From NCBI GenBank assembly GCA_000708835.1, contig DF237351.1, forward strand, positions 1-64,000: a DNA stretch of 64,000 nucleotides. The letters run 5' to 3'. The position numbers and the translations under genes are program-made. The DNA is from Klebsormidium nitens. Its lineage: Eukaryota > Streptophyta > Klebsormidiophyceae > Klebsormidiales > Klebsormidiaceae. The notes below the pieces were generated by a model. That model worked only from the letters and a program-made list of their open reading frames with translations. It searched no databases and was not told where the DNA came from. Of the stretch, positions 46,562 to 59,325 are shown one piece after another (the stretch's first letter is position 1; each line of letters starts with the position of its first letter).

Positions 46562-49500
46562 ATGGCGGCACCAGAAGACTGGCTGCGGCAGCAGCTTCTT
46601 GCTCTGTCCAAGCAGGGAGGCACTGCGCTGGATGAGGAGATGGTGCATGGCCTTGTGGACTACTGTGCAAGGGCCAACGAGGAGGATGCAGCAGAATATA
46701 TCACGGTAATATGTTCTCAAATTATGTGCAATCATAGGGATCGAATTTGCGCTTGAGCTTGAAAAATAACCGAGAACTGAGTTGGTGGTCAAAGTACCAG
46801 GGGGTGAATAAGCGCTGGAATATGCTTCTCTGCTTCAAAAGAGAATTCTGTATGCGCACACATCCTTGTCTTTCTAGAAAGCAGGTATCTGCTAGGATTA
46901 GCTGGCTTCCCGAATCAATTCTCAAGCAACTCTTGGTTCGCAAATGCTGACAATAATTGGATGTCACCTGATTATTAGGAGAGGTTTCCTTTGGTGGCAT
47001 TTTGTGAGAAGTGTTATGGTTGTGTGCCGGGGTGGAGGTCTCAAACATAGCATTGGCGTGATCCATGTAGCAAACATCTGAACTCTTCTCAGCATTCAGT
47101 TGTTGAATGCACGATCCACAATCGCCATTTCATGGGGGTTTCTGCATGCAAGACAGCCCTTCTTCTGCTGAATTGAGGGATGCTGCTGTTTTCTAATCAC
47201 ACCACCATCAAAAGACTCTCCATCATAGAGGCGCTTCAGCCAACTGACAAAGGACATACCTTATCAAGTTACTTCATCGCATAAGTGGTGGCCTTTGGTA
47301 CATTCTGATGATGGACGTTCTGATGGTGGTCATTTTGCAGAGATTCTTGGTTGGTGTAATCATCAGGTTGCCTGCCTGAGTTTGATGCATACGAGAACTG
47401 TTGTTCATCAGACCTGTGATTTTTTTCTTCCGACTAAATCTGCAACTCCGGTTGTGCAGAACATAGTTGGGGAGCAGGCGCAAGGCATCGTCGACATCTA
47501 CCGGGCCAAGCGAAGGTCAGCCGGCGGACCCTCTTCCTCTTTGGGGGGGCCAACCGCAGCAGCCATTGGAGGGGGGGGTTCAGACCAATCGCAGTCTGGC
47601 AGCAATCTGCAAGCTTACATCAAGCCATCTTTGGAGTCAGGCGGGGTGAAAAAGGCGGGAAAGACTGTGAAAAAAGGACGGGGAACGGAGGAGTCCAATG
47701 TAAGTAGTGGCGATGCGGAAAGTGGGCCTCGGTTGGAAGCCCCGGGCGCGAGTGAGGGGCTGACGTCGCTAGGGAAGGTCGCCCGGAAGAAGAAAAACAA
47801 GGGGGGGCACGTGCGCGTAGAGGACGTGGCGGCCGGGCGGCTATTGGTGGCAAACCGTAAGCTATGCGACTGCCAGGCGCGGCGGCACCGGCTTATTACC
47901 AATTGCTTATCGTGCGGGCGGATCATTTGCGAACAGGAGGGGGAGGGGCCGTGCATGTTTTGCGGTACAATGGTTTCGCTTCAGGGGGGTGATTCGCCTC
48001 TGCTGCTACCCCCTCGGATCGGAGAAACGGACGAGCAGCTGGCGAAGAAACTAGAAGCGGAGGAGAAAGCGCGCGCGTTCAAGGACCGGCTGGTGGAGTA
48101 TGATAGGTCGTCGGCGCAGCGGACGGCGGTAATCGATGATCAGAGCGACTTTTTCCACATGGATATTGATGGGGATTCGTGGATGTCGGAAGAGGTGAGG
48201 TTGTGAGCGAGCTGGTCCAGAGTCTGTGCATGAGCTGACAGGAGGTCGGAGTTTTTGCTGTTGGCCCAAGCTAAGCTAACACTGCGCCAAGAAATCAGGA
48301 ATGTTTGACTTTCTGTTCTAGAGGTCAAGGACAAGGCTGTCTCAGATCCACTTGGTAGAGGCATCTGACCATGTCACTTAGATCCACTTTGTGTGACCTC
48401 TTCGAACGTTTTTGGAACCCGTGTCTCGAAAGTTTGCCTCATTTGGTACGATGGAGAGCATATTCCTCAGGAGTATCGAACCAATCAAACTCTTGCTGTC
48501 TCGGGGTGTGATATCAGGATGGACAACCATCCTCTTCTTATTGTGCTTCGAGTCGTGGATTGCTCTGATTCGTTACGTCAATAAAAATTTATGCGCTGAA
48601 GACAGAAGGGCGAGAATATCTTGAACCGGTTTAAATCGATCTTGCAGAGCAGGTTGACCAAGAGAATCCAGGGTGACTTGCGTTGACTTCGCTGTTCAGT
48701 CTGCAATGATAGGTCTTAGTACTCTACAAGTCATCGTCACGAAAGTAGAATCTCAGAGCGGCGAAGGGAATCTGCCTCCAATTTCCTCTTCCTGCTACGT
48801 GGGCGACCGCCTGTAAGTGATGATTCATCAGAAAGTTTCATCTGCTAATGTAGTAAGCGCGCTTGTTCTCTTGCAGGAGAAGACAAAGTTGCGGGCCCAA
48901 AAGGCGCTGGCCGCTCATGCAGAGAGGGAGAAGCGGAGCCGAGTGCAGGTCACGTTTGATCTCGTGGGACGAAAGGTGGGGAGAGGAACGGTTTGAGGAA
49001 AGGGCATAAAGAGGGCCTTGGCTTTCTGCTGATTGTCACATGCATCGTGTGCTTGAACATCTTCGAAGTTTCCGACCAGGATGTAAGGTGACCTTTGAGC
49101 GTGTTCTTGTGTTCCCGCTTTGCGGCTTTCTGAAGAGAAGCTGGTCGGCCGGCTTTCCAAATCTTCAATTGGAGACTCCGGTTCTGAGAGTTTGCAAAGC
49201 GTCGGCATTGGACGCAGGCTTTTCGTGCTTCGTACATGAAGTGCGGGAGGACGGCCTCCACTGGAAACTTGGGAGCTTTAAAGAGGGCGTCAGATTTTAA
49301 AGCGCACTAGTGGCATCTGAGTCCTTAGGGAAACCCTCATCGGACGGACAAAATTGCATCTTGGAATCTGTCCCGAGCGACCATAATGCCCCATTTCTGC
49401 GGTACATGGTCGCCGAGGCGTGACGGGTCACGGGACGCCCTCTTTGAGGGCAGAAAAGTTTAGCCTCAGGAGTAGAATGGTAGTGCGGCTTGGAGGCTTC

Positions 49501-50174
49501 TTTCTTCGACTTGCTGCCGTCCTACTGTCAAATTCGTGGCAGAGTCACTTCATAGAAAGCTGCTTCTTAGTGTCACCTTTGAGTCCTGCGTCTACCCAAC
49601 TCTTTGTGATGAACTACAGGTGATACTGGCCGGGGATGACGTGGATGAGGCCGGTCCGGCCGCAAACGGTGCAAGCACCCCCCCGGAAAGTTCCGAAAGC
49701 GCAGGCCCCAACCCCTTGTCCCGTATCATGCCGAACCCCATGCTCAAGGGACCCCCTCCAATTTTTGTCAACTCTGCCGTTCAAAGCGGAAAGGGCTCGG
49801 GAAGCAAGCCCGGAGCAGATCCTTCTTCGGGGGGGTCGAGGGGGGGTACTCCAGGGGCTGCGGGCCGCGCAGTGATACACCCCCCCGGAGAGAAGGGATC
49901 CCTTCTGGGCGTCAAGAAGGGCAGCGGCGGGATCGAAAGAGTGCAGCACGATAGTTCGTATTTCGGGGCCATCGAGCCGCAGCTTTTGGGGGGCTTGGCG
50001 GCGGACGGCGAAGGGGGCGAAAATTCGGACGCCGGCGTCAGGGCCGAGCAAGAGATGTCCGAGACAGTACGGCTGTCCGGACGGGACATCGACGTCGAAG
50101 AGTTCGGTAGTGAGCCTGCGTGCGGCTCCAGTATACAGCAGTTTGGGGCCCCGGTTGGGAAGTCGGTCCTATAG
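46562..50174 (+). CDS. Activating signal cointegrator 1 (TRIP4-like) with C2HC5 zinc finger
   Basis: In animals ASC-1/TRIP4 is part of the ASCC complex, a transcription coactivator that also splits collided ribosomes. Four exons, all in phase: 46562-46705, 47460-48194, 48877-48975, 49620-50174 (1,533 nt, 510 residues). Exon 1 has the helical N-terminus (MAAPEDWLRQQLLALSKQGG); exon 2 continues NIVGEQAQGIVDIYRAKR and carries the C2HC5 finger KLCDCQARRHRLITNCLSC, GRIICEQEGEGPCMFCG with all ligands, then a charged helix (DEQLAKKLEAEEKARAFKDR). Exon 3 gives KTKLRAQKALAAHAEREK and VTFDLVGRK, as in family members. Exon 4 is Gly/Pro/Ser-rich and ends without an ASCH domain, which animal TRIP4 has. 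Long introns (754, 682 and 644 nt) hold no other gene. Confidence 0.9.
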
Positions 50175-51367
50175 GTTATGCCAGTGGCGGACCGTGACAG
50201 CAGGACCCGGAGGAGCGCAAAGCGGCTCATCTTAACACGCACTCACACATGGGCTGCAACGAATTCTGCATTGATCACATGGACATGACTACACTGGACC
50301 ACGTGCATCGCGCCTCAAGAGCTTCCGACTTCGCAACTCTTACCATTGACTGCTTACTCATAGAAGTTGGAGCTGGATGCCTGAGAACGCGCGAGGCGGC
50401 CAACCACTGGGCACTCATTCTGCTAGCAATGTCTGATGGACTCGGACTCATCGATATTATCCTGAGACCGTTGAAAGACTGGGTAAAGAGCTCAGCATTT
50501 TTACCGGGTTCCAAGGATGGGCGTGGTTGCCATGTATCTCCTGATATACCTATTAAAGAGCTATACATGTTCGATAAGATGACTTGACTGCACTGTGTTT
50601 GCGATCGATGATCGGTCGAGAATGCGACCAACTAGACCTGCAAATGGCCCGCCCCTTAAATTGGATATTATGGGACTACGTGTACAATCGAGTTGGCGCC
50701 CAAACATGATCTGTATATGTGATCCCTCATGTATCCGATCATGATCGTGCACAATGAGAGCTTTGAGTGCATGTGCTTCCGGGACCGGATTGGAGCTAGC
50801 TAGATTGGATCGACTGCTCGATCAAGCGCGCGCCAATTGCACAACAACGATCACGCTCAGTCTCTAGAACTCATGTTCTGAGCTATCACTCAGGCAGCTG
50901 TTTTTCAGCTGTTTAGTATCGTTGCAAATTAAAAAAAAAACATGATCGATGACGATATATGTATACCCCTTGATCATTTATGCACTGTTTCATGTGTTCA
51001 AAGCATCAAGCCAGCTTTATGTGGATAAGTACAATTGCAAGCGTCTTATTATGTTTGTCAATCATTGGAGGACCTGCTTTGCTGGCTGGCAATCTGCTCA
51101 ATGTAGAACGCTCTGATCTTGCCGGGCTGCCCTCTGAACGCAAGCCTATCCTCTCTAAGCTCACCGCATGCGCCGCCAACCCAAGTATGATCCCCGGCTG
51201 TACACCTAGGAGGCTACTGGAAGTAACTCTAATATGACCTACTTTCCATCTTCTTCTGATAGCTTGTCGCTATTACCAATCGTTAAAATCAACTGCCCGT
51301 TCAAGAACACCGTAGTCGTACAAGAGCTATTAATAATATAATGACACTAGAATGCACTAGGGGTTGC
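50175..51367. other. Convergent intergenic region with a possible small-peptide frame
   Basis: Lies between the 3' ends of the TRIP4-like gene and the histidine kinase. It holds an A10 run at 50931-50940 and a plus-strand open frame (50980-51237) described separately. Confidence 0.45.
51019..51237 (+). CDS. Possible small secreted peptide (72 residues)
   Basis: An ATG at 51019 opens a short frame whose first 25 residues look like a signal peptide (MWISTIASVLLCLSIIGG, then PALLAG). The remaining part has two Cys ten residues apart (ACAANPSMIPGC) and a basic PRR before a hydrophobic end. No family is recognised, and no splice or promoter evidence supports it. It may be chance. Confidence 0.25.
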   Translation: MWISTIASVLLCLSIIGGPALLAGNLLNVERSDLAGLPSERKPILSKLTACAANPSMIPGCTPRRLLEVTLI

Positions 51368-54300
51368 TCAAGAAGCGGGCTCCACTGCCACTGGCCCCGC
51401 CTCGCTTGCCGCCTCAATCACCCCCGCGAGTTTCTCCCAATTTATTGGTTTGGTCAAGTACCCGTCCAATTGGTGCTCTTCTATCGCCTCCCCCGCCCCC
51501 ACCAACACGTCTGCCGTCAGCGCAAAGATCGGAAGCGCTCCCGGCGGGCCCAGTGCGCGGATCGCCTTCGTTGCGCCGAGCCCATCTAGCACCGGCATTT
51601 GAAGGTCCATGAGAATCAGCGTGTAGTGGAACGGCTTGGCCCTGATCTCGTCGACTGCCAGCTGTCCGTTCCCGACAATTTGTGGTTCATGTCCGTAATG
51701 GGTTAGCATCTTACGGATCAGCATTTGGTTGATAGGGTTATCCTCTGCCACCAAAACCCGGCACCCCCGGCTTGCCTTTGTCACCTTTTCCAGGGGGGGT
51801 GTGCTCGGCCTGCCTCCCCGAGCTTGCCCCTCTAGCGCCAAAACCGCCTCAGCATCCTTTGCCATCCTTAACCCGACCGTAAACGCGAAAGTGCTCCCCA
51901 CGCCCACCTCACTCGTGATCCAAATCTCGCCCCCCATCGCGTTGACCAGCCGTTTGCAAATCGCTAACCCTAACCCTGTTCCCCCAAACCGCCTCGTCGT
52001 GGTCGCATCCGCCTGAATGAACGCCGAGAACAGCTTCGCCTGCTGCTCTTTCGTCAACCCAATCCCGGTATCCGTAACTCTGATCTCTAACCAAACCCGC
52101 TTCTCGTGATCCTGGAGCGTCGTCGCCGAGGCGCGCCGGCTGATCCCCGGATCCCCCCAGGACGCAGCGTTTCGCCGCGGCCCCGTCCCCCCCGGAACGA
52201 CCAGATCCTCTCTCGCGGCCCCTGGATCCCGCGCCTTATCCACTGGCCTAAGACCACTTCCCCGTTCAAGAAACCCTTCGCTTGACCCCTCAGTACCTTC
52301 CGGTGCAGACACCCCTGCCTCCGGTTCGTCTGTTTTCGCTAATGCGGCCGACTCGCCAACCACCTCACCCCCCGCTTCTGAAGCCACTCCGGGCCCCCCG
52401 TTCGCGGCCCTGCCCAACTCTGAGCAACTAGGACCGGGTGCTTTCCTGGCACCAGGATCCGAAAAGCTCCGCCGGTCGGTCTCCGGTTGGCTCATTCTCG
52501 AAAGGCGCGACTTCTCCCGCAACACACTCCTGGCATGCCCCGCTGCGCTCCCCTCCAACCGGGGGGGCCCGCTTCCGCTCGCCGCGCGCTCCTCCTCTGG
52601 CGTAACAAACCCATCCCGGCCGTCCGATCTGCCCGTCGGCCCATCCTGCCCGTCCGGATTCGACGTTGTTTCTGACGTGGAATCTTCCAGTTTCTCGATC
52701 GTGAGCCCCGAGATTCGGCGGCCCAGAACGTGGGCACGTGGCAACTTCGCTCTTTGGCTGATGTCACTGCCCCCGTCTCCTGCACGATCGCCACCCAACA
52801 AGGTTTCGCACTCCGGGGGCGGGGGCGTCCGCCGGAGAGACTTGCCTGAGCAGTCGGTAGAAGTTGATTGTTCTCTTTGGGGGAGTGCTGCGTGGCTGGT
52901 GGAAGGGGGGGTGGGTACGCGGTCTGGGATGTCGGAGGGAGGGGGCCGGCGGGAAAGAGAAGTGCGGGGAGTGCACAGATGCGAGCCTGCAGGGGACAAC
53001 GCAACCATTCTTATTACTGATATGTACTCGAATTCAGAGGTATTTGACTGGCTCTGACCACGCATGCTATGGATGTGGGTGCAGTAGAGACAATCCACAT
53101 ACCAAAATAGAGGCCAATAGCGTTGACAGACAAACTTACATAGTAAAGAACAGGAATAGGAATACCTGGGACATTCGCATGCTTCGCACAGGCTTCATCC
53201 AGCCCTTCTCCTCAAAACAAATTATATCCGAGTTGAAGACTGACGTCATAAAACGTTCCTTCTCGCAGTTCAGGAGGTTCCTCCACCTTGAAGACGGTCT
53301 TCTTTGAAGAATGACTTCGTGACGGAGTCGGACTAAGAATCTCCGCGGTCTGAAAGGTTCAGAACAAATGTTGAACGGCAAGGCGGAACTAGGCAACGCG
53401 GGACAAATGTGCTGACGTCCACCAAAGAGTCAAACAGGTCGTCTTCATAGTAAGGGTGACAGAAAGACATGTTTGACCCAGAGTGTGTGTATGTGGGTGC
53501 TCTAATTGGCGCACTGTGACGGACTCGACCCTCAAATCCATCTGAAAAAGCTTTCCGGTGAACAAATCCAGTTTGAGTGCACGAAATCCTCACCGGTAGG
53601 GCTCGGCGTGCCGCTCCGCGAGACCCCCGCACGGTCCCGCTTGACGCCGCGGCTGCCCTTTGCGTTGCCCACCCGCTGGATCGAGACGCTGATTCCCCCC
53701 ACTTCGGTGAACTTGATCGCGTTGGACACCAGGTTTGCGAACACCTGGCGCAATCTGACTGGGTCTCCACTGACGGGCAGCTCCTCCCAGGGGGGGAGGT
53801 CCAGGGTAAGCTTCAGGGTCTTTTCCTGGAGGGAGAACCGGGATAGTGAGTCAGAGCTCAATAAAGAGGGGCAGCTCGACGTAGTCTGACATATTCCTGA
53901 AAGTGGGCTTTCAAAACTCTGGCGGACAGCAGAAGATTGAGGAAGATTCGAATACTCTCGGGCCCCTTAAACCCAAGGTCAACATGTTGCCAGTTCCCCT
54001 GCTATTGAACCACCGCAATCTTCGATTTGGAGGTACTGCGTCTGACGGTATTTTTTGAACGAAGAACCAGTCATTAAATAAAGGGAAAATGCCCGGCCCG
54101 CTGCTTATGTAAACAATCTGGAGGCTCCATGCAGCTTTTCAGCTCGCACTTGGACCTTCAGACCTGAGCTGAGGCTGCTTTGTACCCGGATGCACAGTTT
54201 CAGTGCTTGCCAAAGGGAGATGGTACGGTACATGAACGCAGCTGCACACTTGCTCGTCACAGCTGAAGAGTTTTTGGAATTCTTGGGGTTGTTCGATAGC

Positions 54301-57300
54301 ACAAACTCGCGGCATCGAAAGCAACATCTTGACCCCGGGTTTAAAGGGCCCGAGACTTGGGCTGGCAGAATCCTGACAGTGGGGCCCGATCGGAGAAAAG
54401 GGAAGGAGAGGGGCGGGGAGGACCACAAATGCTGTGGAGCCGCCAGCGGATGATCCAAAGTGCACTGACTAGAGCGCACCATTTCGACCCCAGCATTCGA
54501 CAGAAAACGTGCTCTCGCAAGAGCGAGATTATTCGGAAGACAGTCTTAGAAAAGTCAAATTCTAGTGTTCCTATTCCACCAACCAAACCATGATTGACCC
54601 AACTCCGCCTTTTCACCTCAGGGAAGATGAAAAGGTGCGATTCCCACGCCCATTTGCAGCCGTGAAAATCAGAGCAGACACGCCCACAGCTTTCATTTCA
54701 GAGCAGTTGGTAGCTGTGCAACGCATCAAGAAAGAGAGCAGGGAGGAAGAAAGAAACAAGGGCGCAATCTGGCACCAAGGCCGGTCAGAGAGGGACAGAG
54801 GAGAATGTAGACGAATGGAGGAAACGACCGGAGCTTGGCTTTGAGCTCTCTCAAATAGGACGATCACAGCACACGGGTAATTGGTGAGCCCGGACCACAG
54901 CAAAAGGGCGCACCTCTAGTTTTCCTTGGAAGAGCGCAGCCACCTGTTCCACGAGGACCCCCAGGTGGAAGTCGATCTGCTCTAGCGTCAGGTGCCCCGC
55001 CTCAATCTTGCTGAAGTCCTGAAGAAACGAGCAGAGCGAAAGCGGAGTCAAAAAGGGCTTCTTTAGGTACTGGAGATTGAGGAGGACGTCTACTTTAGGG
55101 ACTGGAGCAAACACAGTGGGTGATAGAAGGACGTGACAGCTAGAGGCCGGCGGCGTTCGGCAGTAAGTGCACAGGGGAGCTTCAACAAGTGACTAGTTAG
55201 ATTTCCTGCGCAGCTTTTGAAGAGATCTAGGAGCAAAGGACAATCAGCAAGCCGAGCGACAACCTGAAAGCGTCGTATGTTCTTCTGGTTTGAATACCAT
55301 AGGACAGGCACTAAAGCGTTTCCAGGGGTTCAACTCGAGCCCAAACGCTTTTTGTATAAATACTATAGACGGCTTCAAAGCTGGCGTTCCCAGGGTTGCA
55401 ACTGGAGCCCAGAGGAATTTTGTAAAACTAATCGAGCGAGCTTGAAAGATGGTCTTACCAAGATGTCATTTATGATTGTTAGCAGGGACTCCGCGCTGCC
55501 CTGCATCGCGCGGACGTACCGGCCCTGCTCTGACGACAGCGGGGTCAGCCGCAGCAGGTCCAGCATCCCAAGCACACCTGGGGAGGAAGAGCGTAGACAT
55601 TTGCGAAGAGCCTCGAACTCGTGTAGCAGAGCAACCGAAGGACAGACGTAAGGACGAGGAGGGCAAAAGCTTAGCGTTTCAGTCTTGGGACCTCGTAAGT
55701 AGCGTCTTTTCAGTTGCTTGAGCAATTTGCAAGGTGGCTCGTAGTCGCAAGCTATGTCAGGAAAGTTGGTCAGTCAAAAGCTGTGCAGAGCTTGAACTAG
55801 ACCGAAAACCAGCGCTTTCTTTTCTTGACTGCAGACTTAAGGGGCGAACGTGAGATGCATGTGGTGCAAACGACTTTGTAGTGAAACGGAGGCCTTCTCC
55901 TCGCTCCGGCTGTGGCGACCAAAGCGGACTCGATTCCCAGAACTCGACGGTTCCCGGCAAGCCCACCAGGCTGGATCTATACCACATGCATCCACGTGGC
56001 AGCGACAACAATATTTGACCGGACTCTTTGGCTTTTATGCTGGGTACATGATCTCTTTAGAAATCTCCTCAGGACTTTCAGCACGTCTTGGACGCTTCTC
56101 GCTTTCAATCTATCGTGGTCTGATGTCGGGAAACGCAAACACGAGTATAGAGTCAGCTGCGACTTCGATCCACTGAGCGGCCTCCGGAGCTCATGTTCGA
56201 CAGCTGCGACCTGAAGCGCTTTTCTGGAACTCAAAGATCCACCCCTCGCAACTTTAACAACTTCGGGAGATGCGGAATATAACGACTGCGCACACTCAAG
56301 AAGGGATGAGCCACTCAGGTATATTCACCTGTGAGTGGCGTCCTGAGCTCGTGGCTCATCATCGCCAGGAACTGCGACTTGGCGCGGTCCGCCGCCTCGA
56401 TCGCGTCCCTCGCGTCCCGCTCCGCCGTGACGTCATCGAACAGCCACACGCGGCCGTGCGTCATGCGCTGCTTCTCGGGGACAAGGCTCTCGATGCCGAG
56501 TGACATCAGCTGGTTGGACGCGCCTCCCACCGGGTATGACCGGACTCGTAACACTTGGCGCGGGTTTTTAAGGACCCAATCGGACTCGATGATTTCGTTC
56601 GGGTTCCTGCATAAGGCATTAGCAAGTCAGGACGTTACGAAGAGCACATGTCCCTACACTTTGCGTGGGTGCCTGAAGAGTGGGTGCCTGAAGAAGCTGA
56701 TGAATCTCACCGGGTTCGCACCCTTCAAGAACAGAGAGTCAGATTCTTCTGAGGACCAGGACACCTCCCTCCCATTCATCATTTCATCGACGAAAATTCG
56801 ATCTTAAAGAACCTATTCGGTGTGCTGAAGCAAGCAAGAGTTTTGTGAAACGCAGCAGTGCTGTTGTAAGTATTCGGTTGCGATGAAAGCGGTCAGGTGC
56901 TTTCCACTGAAAGGCAGAAGCTAGCATAAATCCACTCGGGTAGTGTTCTCTCCGGGTTGATAATGCGAGCCCAAGACTTGGAAATAGATTACGAACTTCA
57001 CGCAGCAAGGTTCTCACGCAACTAGAAAGCAAGCAAGCAAGCAAGCAAGCAAGGAAGGAGGTTGCACGAACGACACATACCCAGCAACCGCGTTGAACCA
57101 ACGGTAGACCTCCGCTCTCATGTCGCTCCTCGCCGCCAGCTCATGCATTGTCGCCGCCACTTTCACCGGATCCAGCTCCCCAAAGGTGGGCAAGTTAAGC
57201 AGCTCCGCCGCAGCCGGGTTAACCAAACACGGCCCTAACCCGTCGTCGATGAACACCACACCCTGCGGCATCCGCTTCAGGATCGCGTCGAACCGCCGGC

Positions 57301-59325
57301 TCAGCCGTTCCGTGCTCATCGCTTGCACCCTACTAGTCAGGAACGCGGGCAACGCCTGCACTGTGTCTGCCATTATGCTCGCCGCGTTTCCGGGAACCGA
57401 GTCCGCGCGAACCCACATCGCGTAGCACAGCCCCTCGCATCCGGTTGCGGCAAATTGCAGCGCGAGGAGCTTCTGGGGCCGGGCCCCGAGCGCGGCCGTG
57501 AGCATGCTTGGCAGCAGGAGCTTCTCGGTGTCGACGACTTCGCCGGTGGCCGCGTCTAAAACGCCCTTGCTCAGGCGAACCGGGACGGTTACCAAGCCCT
57601 CGGGGACGCAGAGAACTGTCTCGGCAAGGCGGGTGGGCCGCTGCAGAGGGAAGGCGGGGAAAGAGGCGGTGAGTTTGAGTGGGATATTCGCGTTTTCTGT
57701 CTTAGGGTAAGAGGAACGTATGACTCCTGTAGGGTGAACTCTGCATTTAGCTGCTGCACGGTATCAAAGATGCACTTGATCAGAATGTCAAAGGTTACGG
57801 GATCTGCTGCAGTGAGCAAGGAAGGAAAGAGCAGTGGTCAAGACGTCAGTTCCGATTCCTAGCACGCTTACTTTGCAGATCCTTGGCAACGCTAAAACCT
57901 TGGTCTACATCCTTGTTCTGCTCGGATTGTTGTTGCAATGTCCTACCCAAACGCCTTGAACCTGCTGCCCACTCAAAGGAAAACCAGGTCACAGGGACCT
58001 TGAGCACAACAGCCGAGACCGTTTCTGAACAACTCGAGAAACCGAACCTACCTGCAGAATCGCTGCAATTGTGAGGTCCGCTTGCAGCGCCCGTGCCACG
58101 ATCTTGAGCACCGACTGAGGCACGTGCATCTGGTTGTCGCTACTCTCGCCTGCGTCCAGCGCCGCACGTCGCCCGGTTGGCGTCCCCCCTACACTTCCCC
58201 CCCTGCCAGAGTTTCCTTCCCAAGCGCCCGGGGGGAGCGCACCGGGCGCGAGCGTAGTGCGCGCAAACTCCTGACTTAGCGGGGCGCTTGATGTGGAGGG
58301 GGTCGAGCTTCCACTGACGCTGACCCCCCTGGGCGTTGAGTTGAAGCTTGTCGAGGGGGGGGAGGGGTTCTCTCGAAATGTCCAGGGGGGTGTGGCTCGG
58401 CTGGAGGGGGGTGCGGGAATCAAGGACGGAGGAAAAGCAGCCGGTTTAAAGATGGGGACCTCCCACTTTTCCAGCCGCCCCAGTCCGGAATGGGGGGGTG
58501 CGGCAGCATTTGGGTCGCCAGCCCCCTGGCGGCGGGACAGCATCTGCTCGCCCCACGGTTTGAACCCCCAGGAGGGGTCGGCAGGTTCGGGTTTACCGCT
58601 TGGGGGGCTGGGAGCAAGGAAGGGGGGTAAAGCAGCCTGGGGGCCAAACGGTTGTGGTGGCGACAGACCGCTCTGGAGGCTGGACGTTGGGAGCAGGTAC
58701 GCAGGCATCGGGGGGGTGCTGCTGGCTGGTAAAACCAACCCCTGGACCGGACTGAAAGCGCCGGCGAACCCATTCCCTGGGATCGACCTCTGCGGTTGCA
58801 GGGCTTGGGGGATGACTGCATCAGGCCTCCGTTCTAGCAGGCTCCCCCCCTTTAAATTCTTCGCTCCGCCGATATTTTGTTGGTCCGTCTCTGATGCTTC
58901 TCGGTTCCCCCCGCTCAGCAGGTCCGCATTCTCCGCTCCCCGAAGCCCAGCCTCTAGCGCACCTTCTGGCACTCCCGCACTTGCATCGACAGCGAGCATG
59001 ATCTGCCAGACCCCCCGGCACTCTTGTTGCAGCTCGGCTGTTCTTGACGAGGGGCCCGGCGAAACCATCCCCAAACAGCCCCCCTGACGTCACCAGCGGT
59101 GCAGCGTATTAGCGCCTTGCTTGTTCGCGCTGGATGCCTGAACCAAGAATGTCTCACGTTGATCTCGTCAATTGGGAACAAGGTTGTAGCCAGCTCACGT
59201 TCCTGCACATAGCAGGTCCGAATCTGTGTGGACGCCTCAACAAGGTAATCTGGTGATGGATGCGCAAGCGTCCAAATGCTCGTGCCAGTTTGTTTGTCTA
59301 AGGCATGACCACTTAAGCTGTGCAT
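51368..59325 (-). CDS. Hybrid histidine kinase: PAS-HisKA-HATPase-receiver
   Basis: A two-component sensor kinase, about 1,400 residues. Firm exons, in phase: 57640-57081, 56606-56329, 55577-55459, 55018-54914, 53825-53594, 52986-51368. Upstream, 59083 to about 58052 is a Pro/Ser/Gly-rich region, 57806 to about 57710 a short exon, and 59325-59158 a possible first exon (ATG 59325; borders less sure). The 57640 exon holds a PAS-like unit ([25 protein letters not shown]). The H-box [15 protein letters not shown] spans the 56329/55577 junction, followed by [12 protein letters not shown]. The N-box [14 protein letters not shown] is in exon 53825, G1 [20 protein letters not shown] and G2 [14 protein letters not shown] in the last. 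The receiver ([31 protein letters not shown], then the T and K residues) is complete, with the phosphorylatable Asp in LILMD. No transmembrane helix is obvious, so it may be soluble. About 300 disordered residues separate N-box and G1. Ligand unknown. Confidence 0.88.
55316..55430. repeat. 68-bp tandem duplication in a kinase intron
   Basis: 55316-55366 (GCGTTTCCAGGGGTTCAACT...) and 55384-55430 (GCGTTCCCAGGGTTGCAACT...) share GCGTT.CCAGGG, CAACT.GAGCCC and TTTTGTA.AA.ACTA in order. Both lie in the intron between exons 55577-55459's neighbourhood and the DFSKIEAG exon, just left of the former's donor. Confidence 0.6.
57028..57056. repeat. (GCAA)n microsatellite in a kinase intron
   Basis: Seven or so GCAA/AAGC units stand just inside the intron that follows the exon ending at 57081. 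On the minus strand the run is (TTGC)n. Confidence 0.8.

Noticed and set aside
48412-48624. 70-codon plus-strand frame with a hydrophobic segment in a TRIP4 intron
   Set aside because: Short, inside a well-phased intron, and its hydrophobic run is typical of T-rich intron sequence.
58293-59087. Plus-strand 264-codon Gly-rich frame opposite the kinase N-terminal exon
   Set aside because: The minus frame connects in phase to the kinase; the plus frame is a composition artefact of G-rich tracts.
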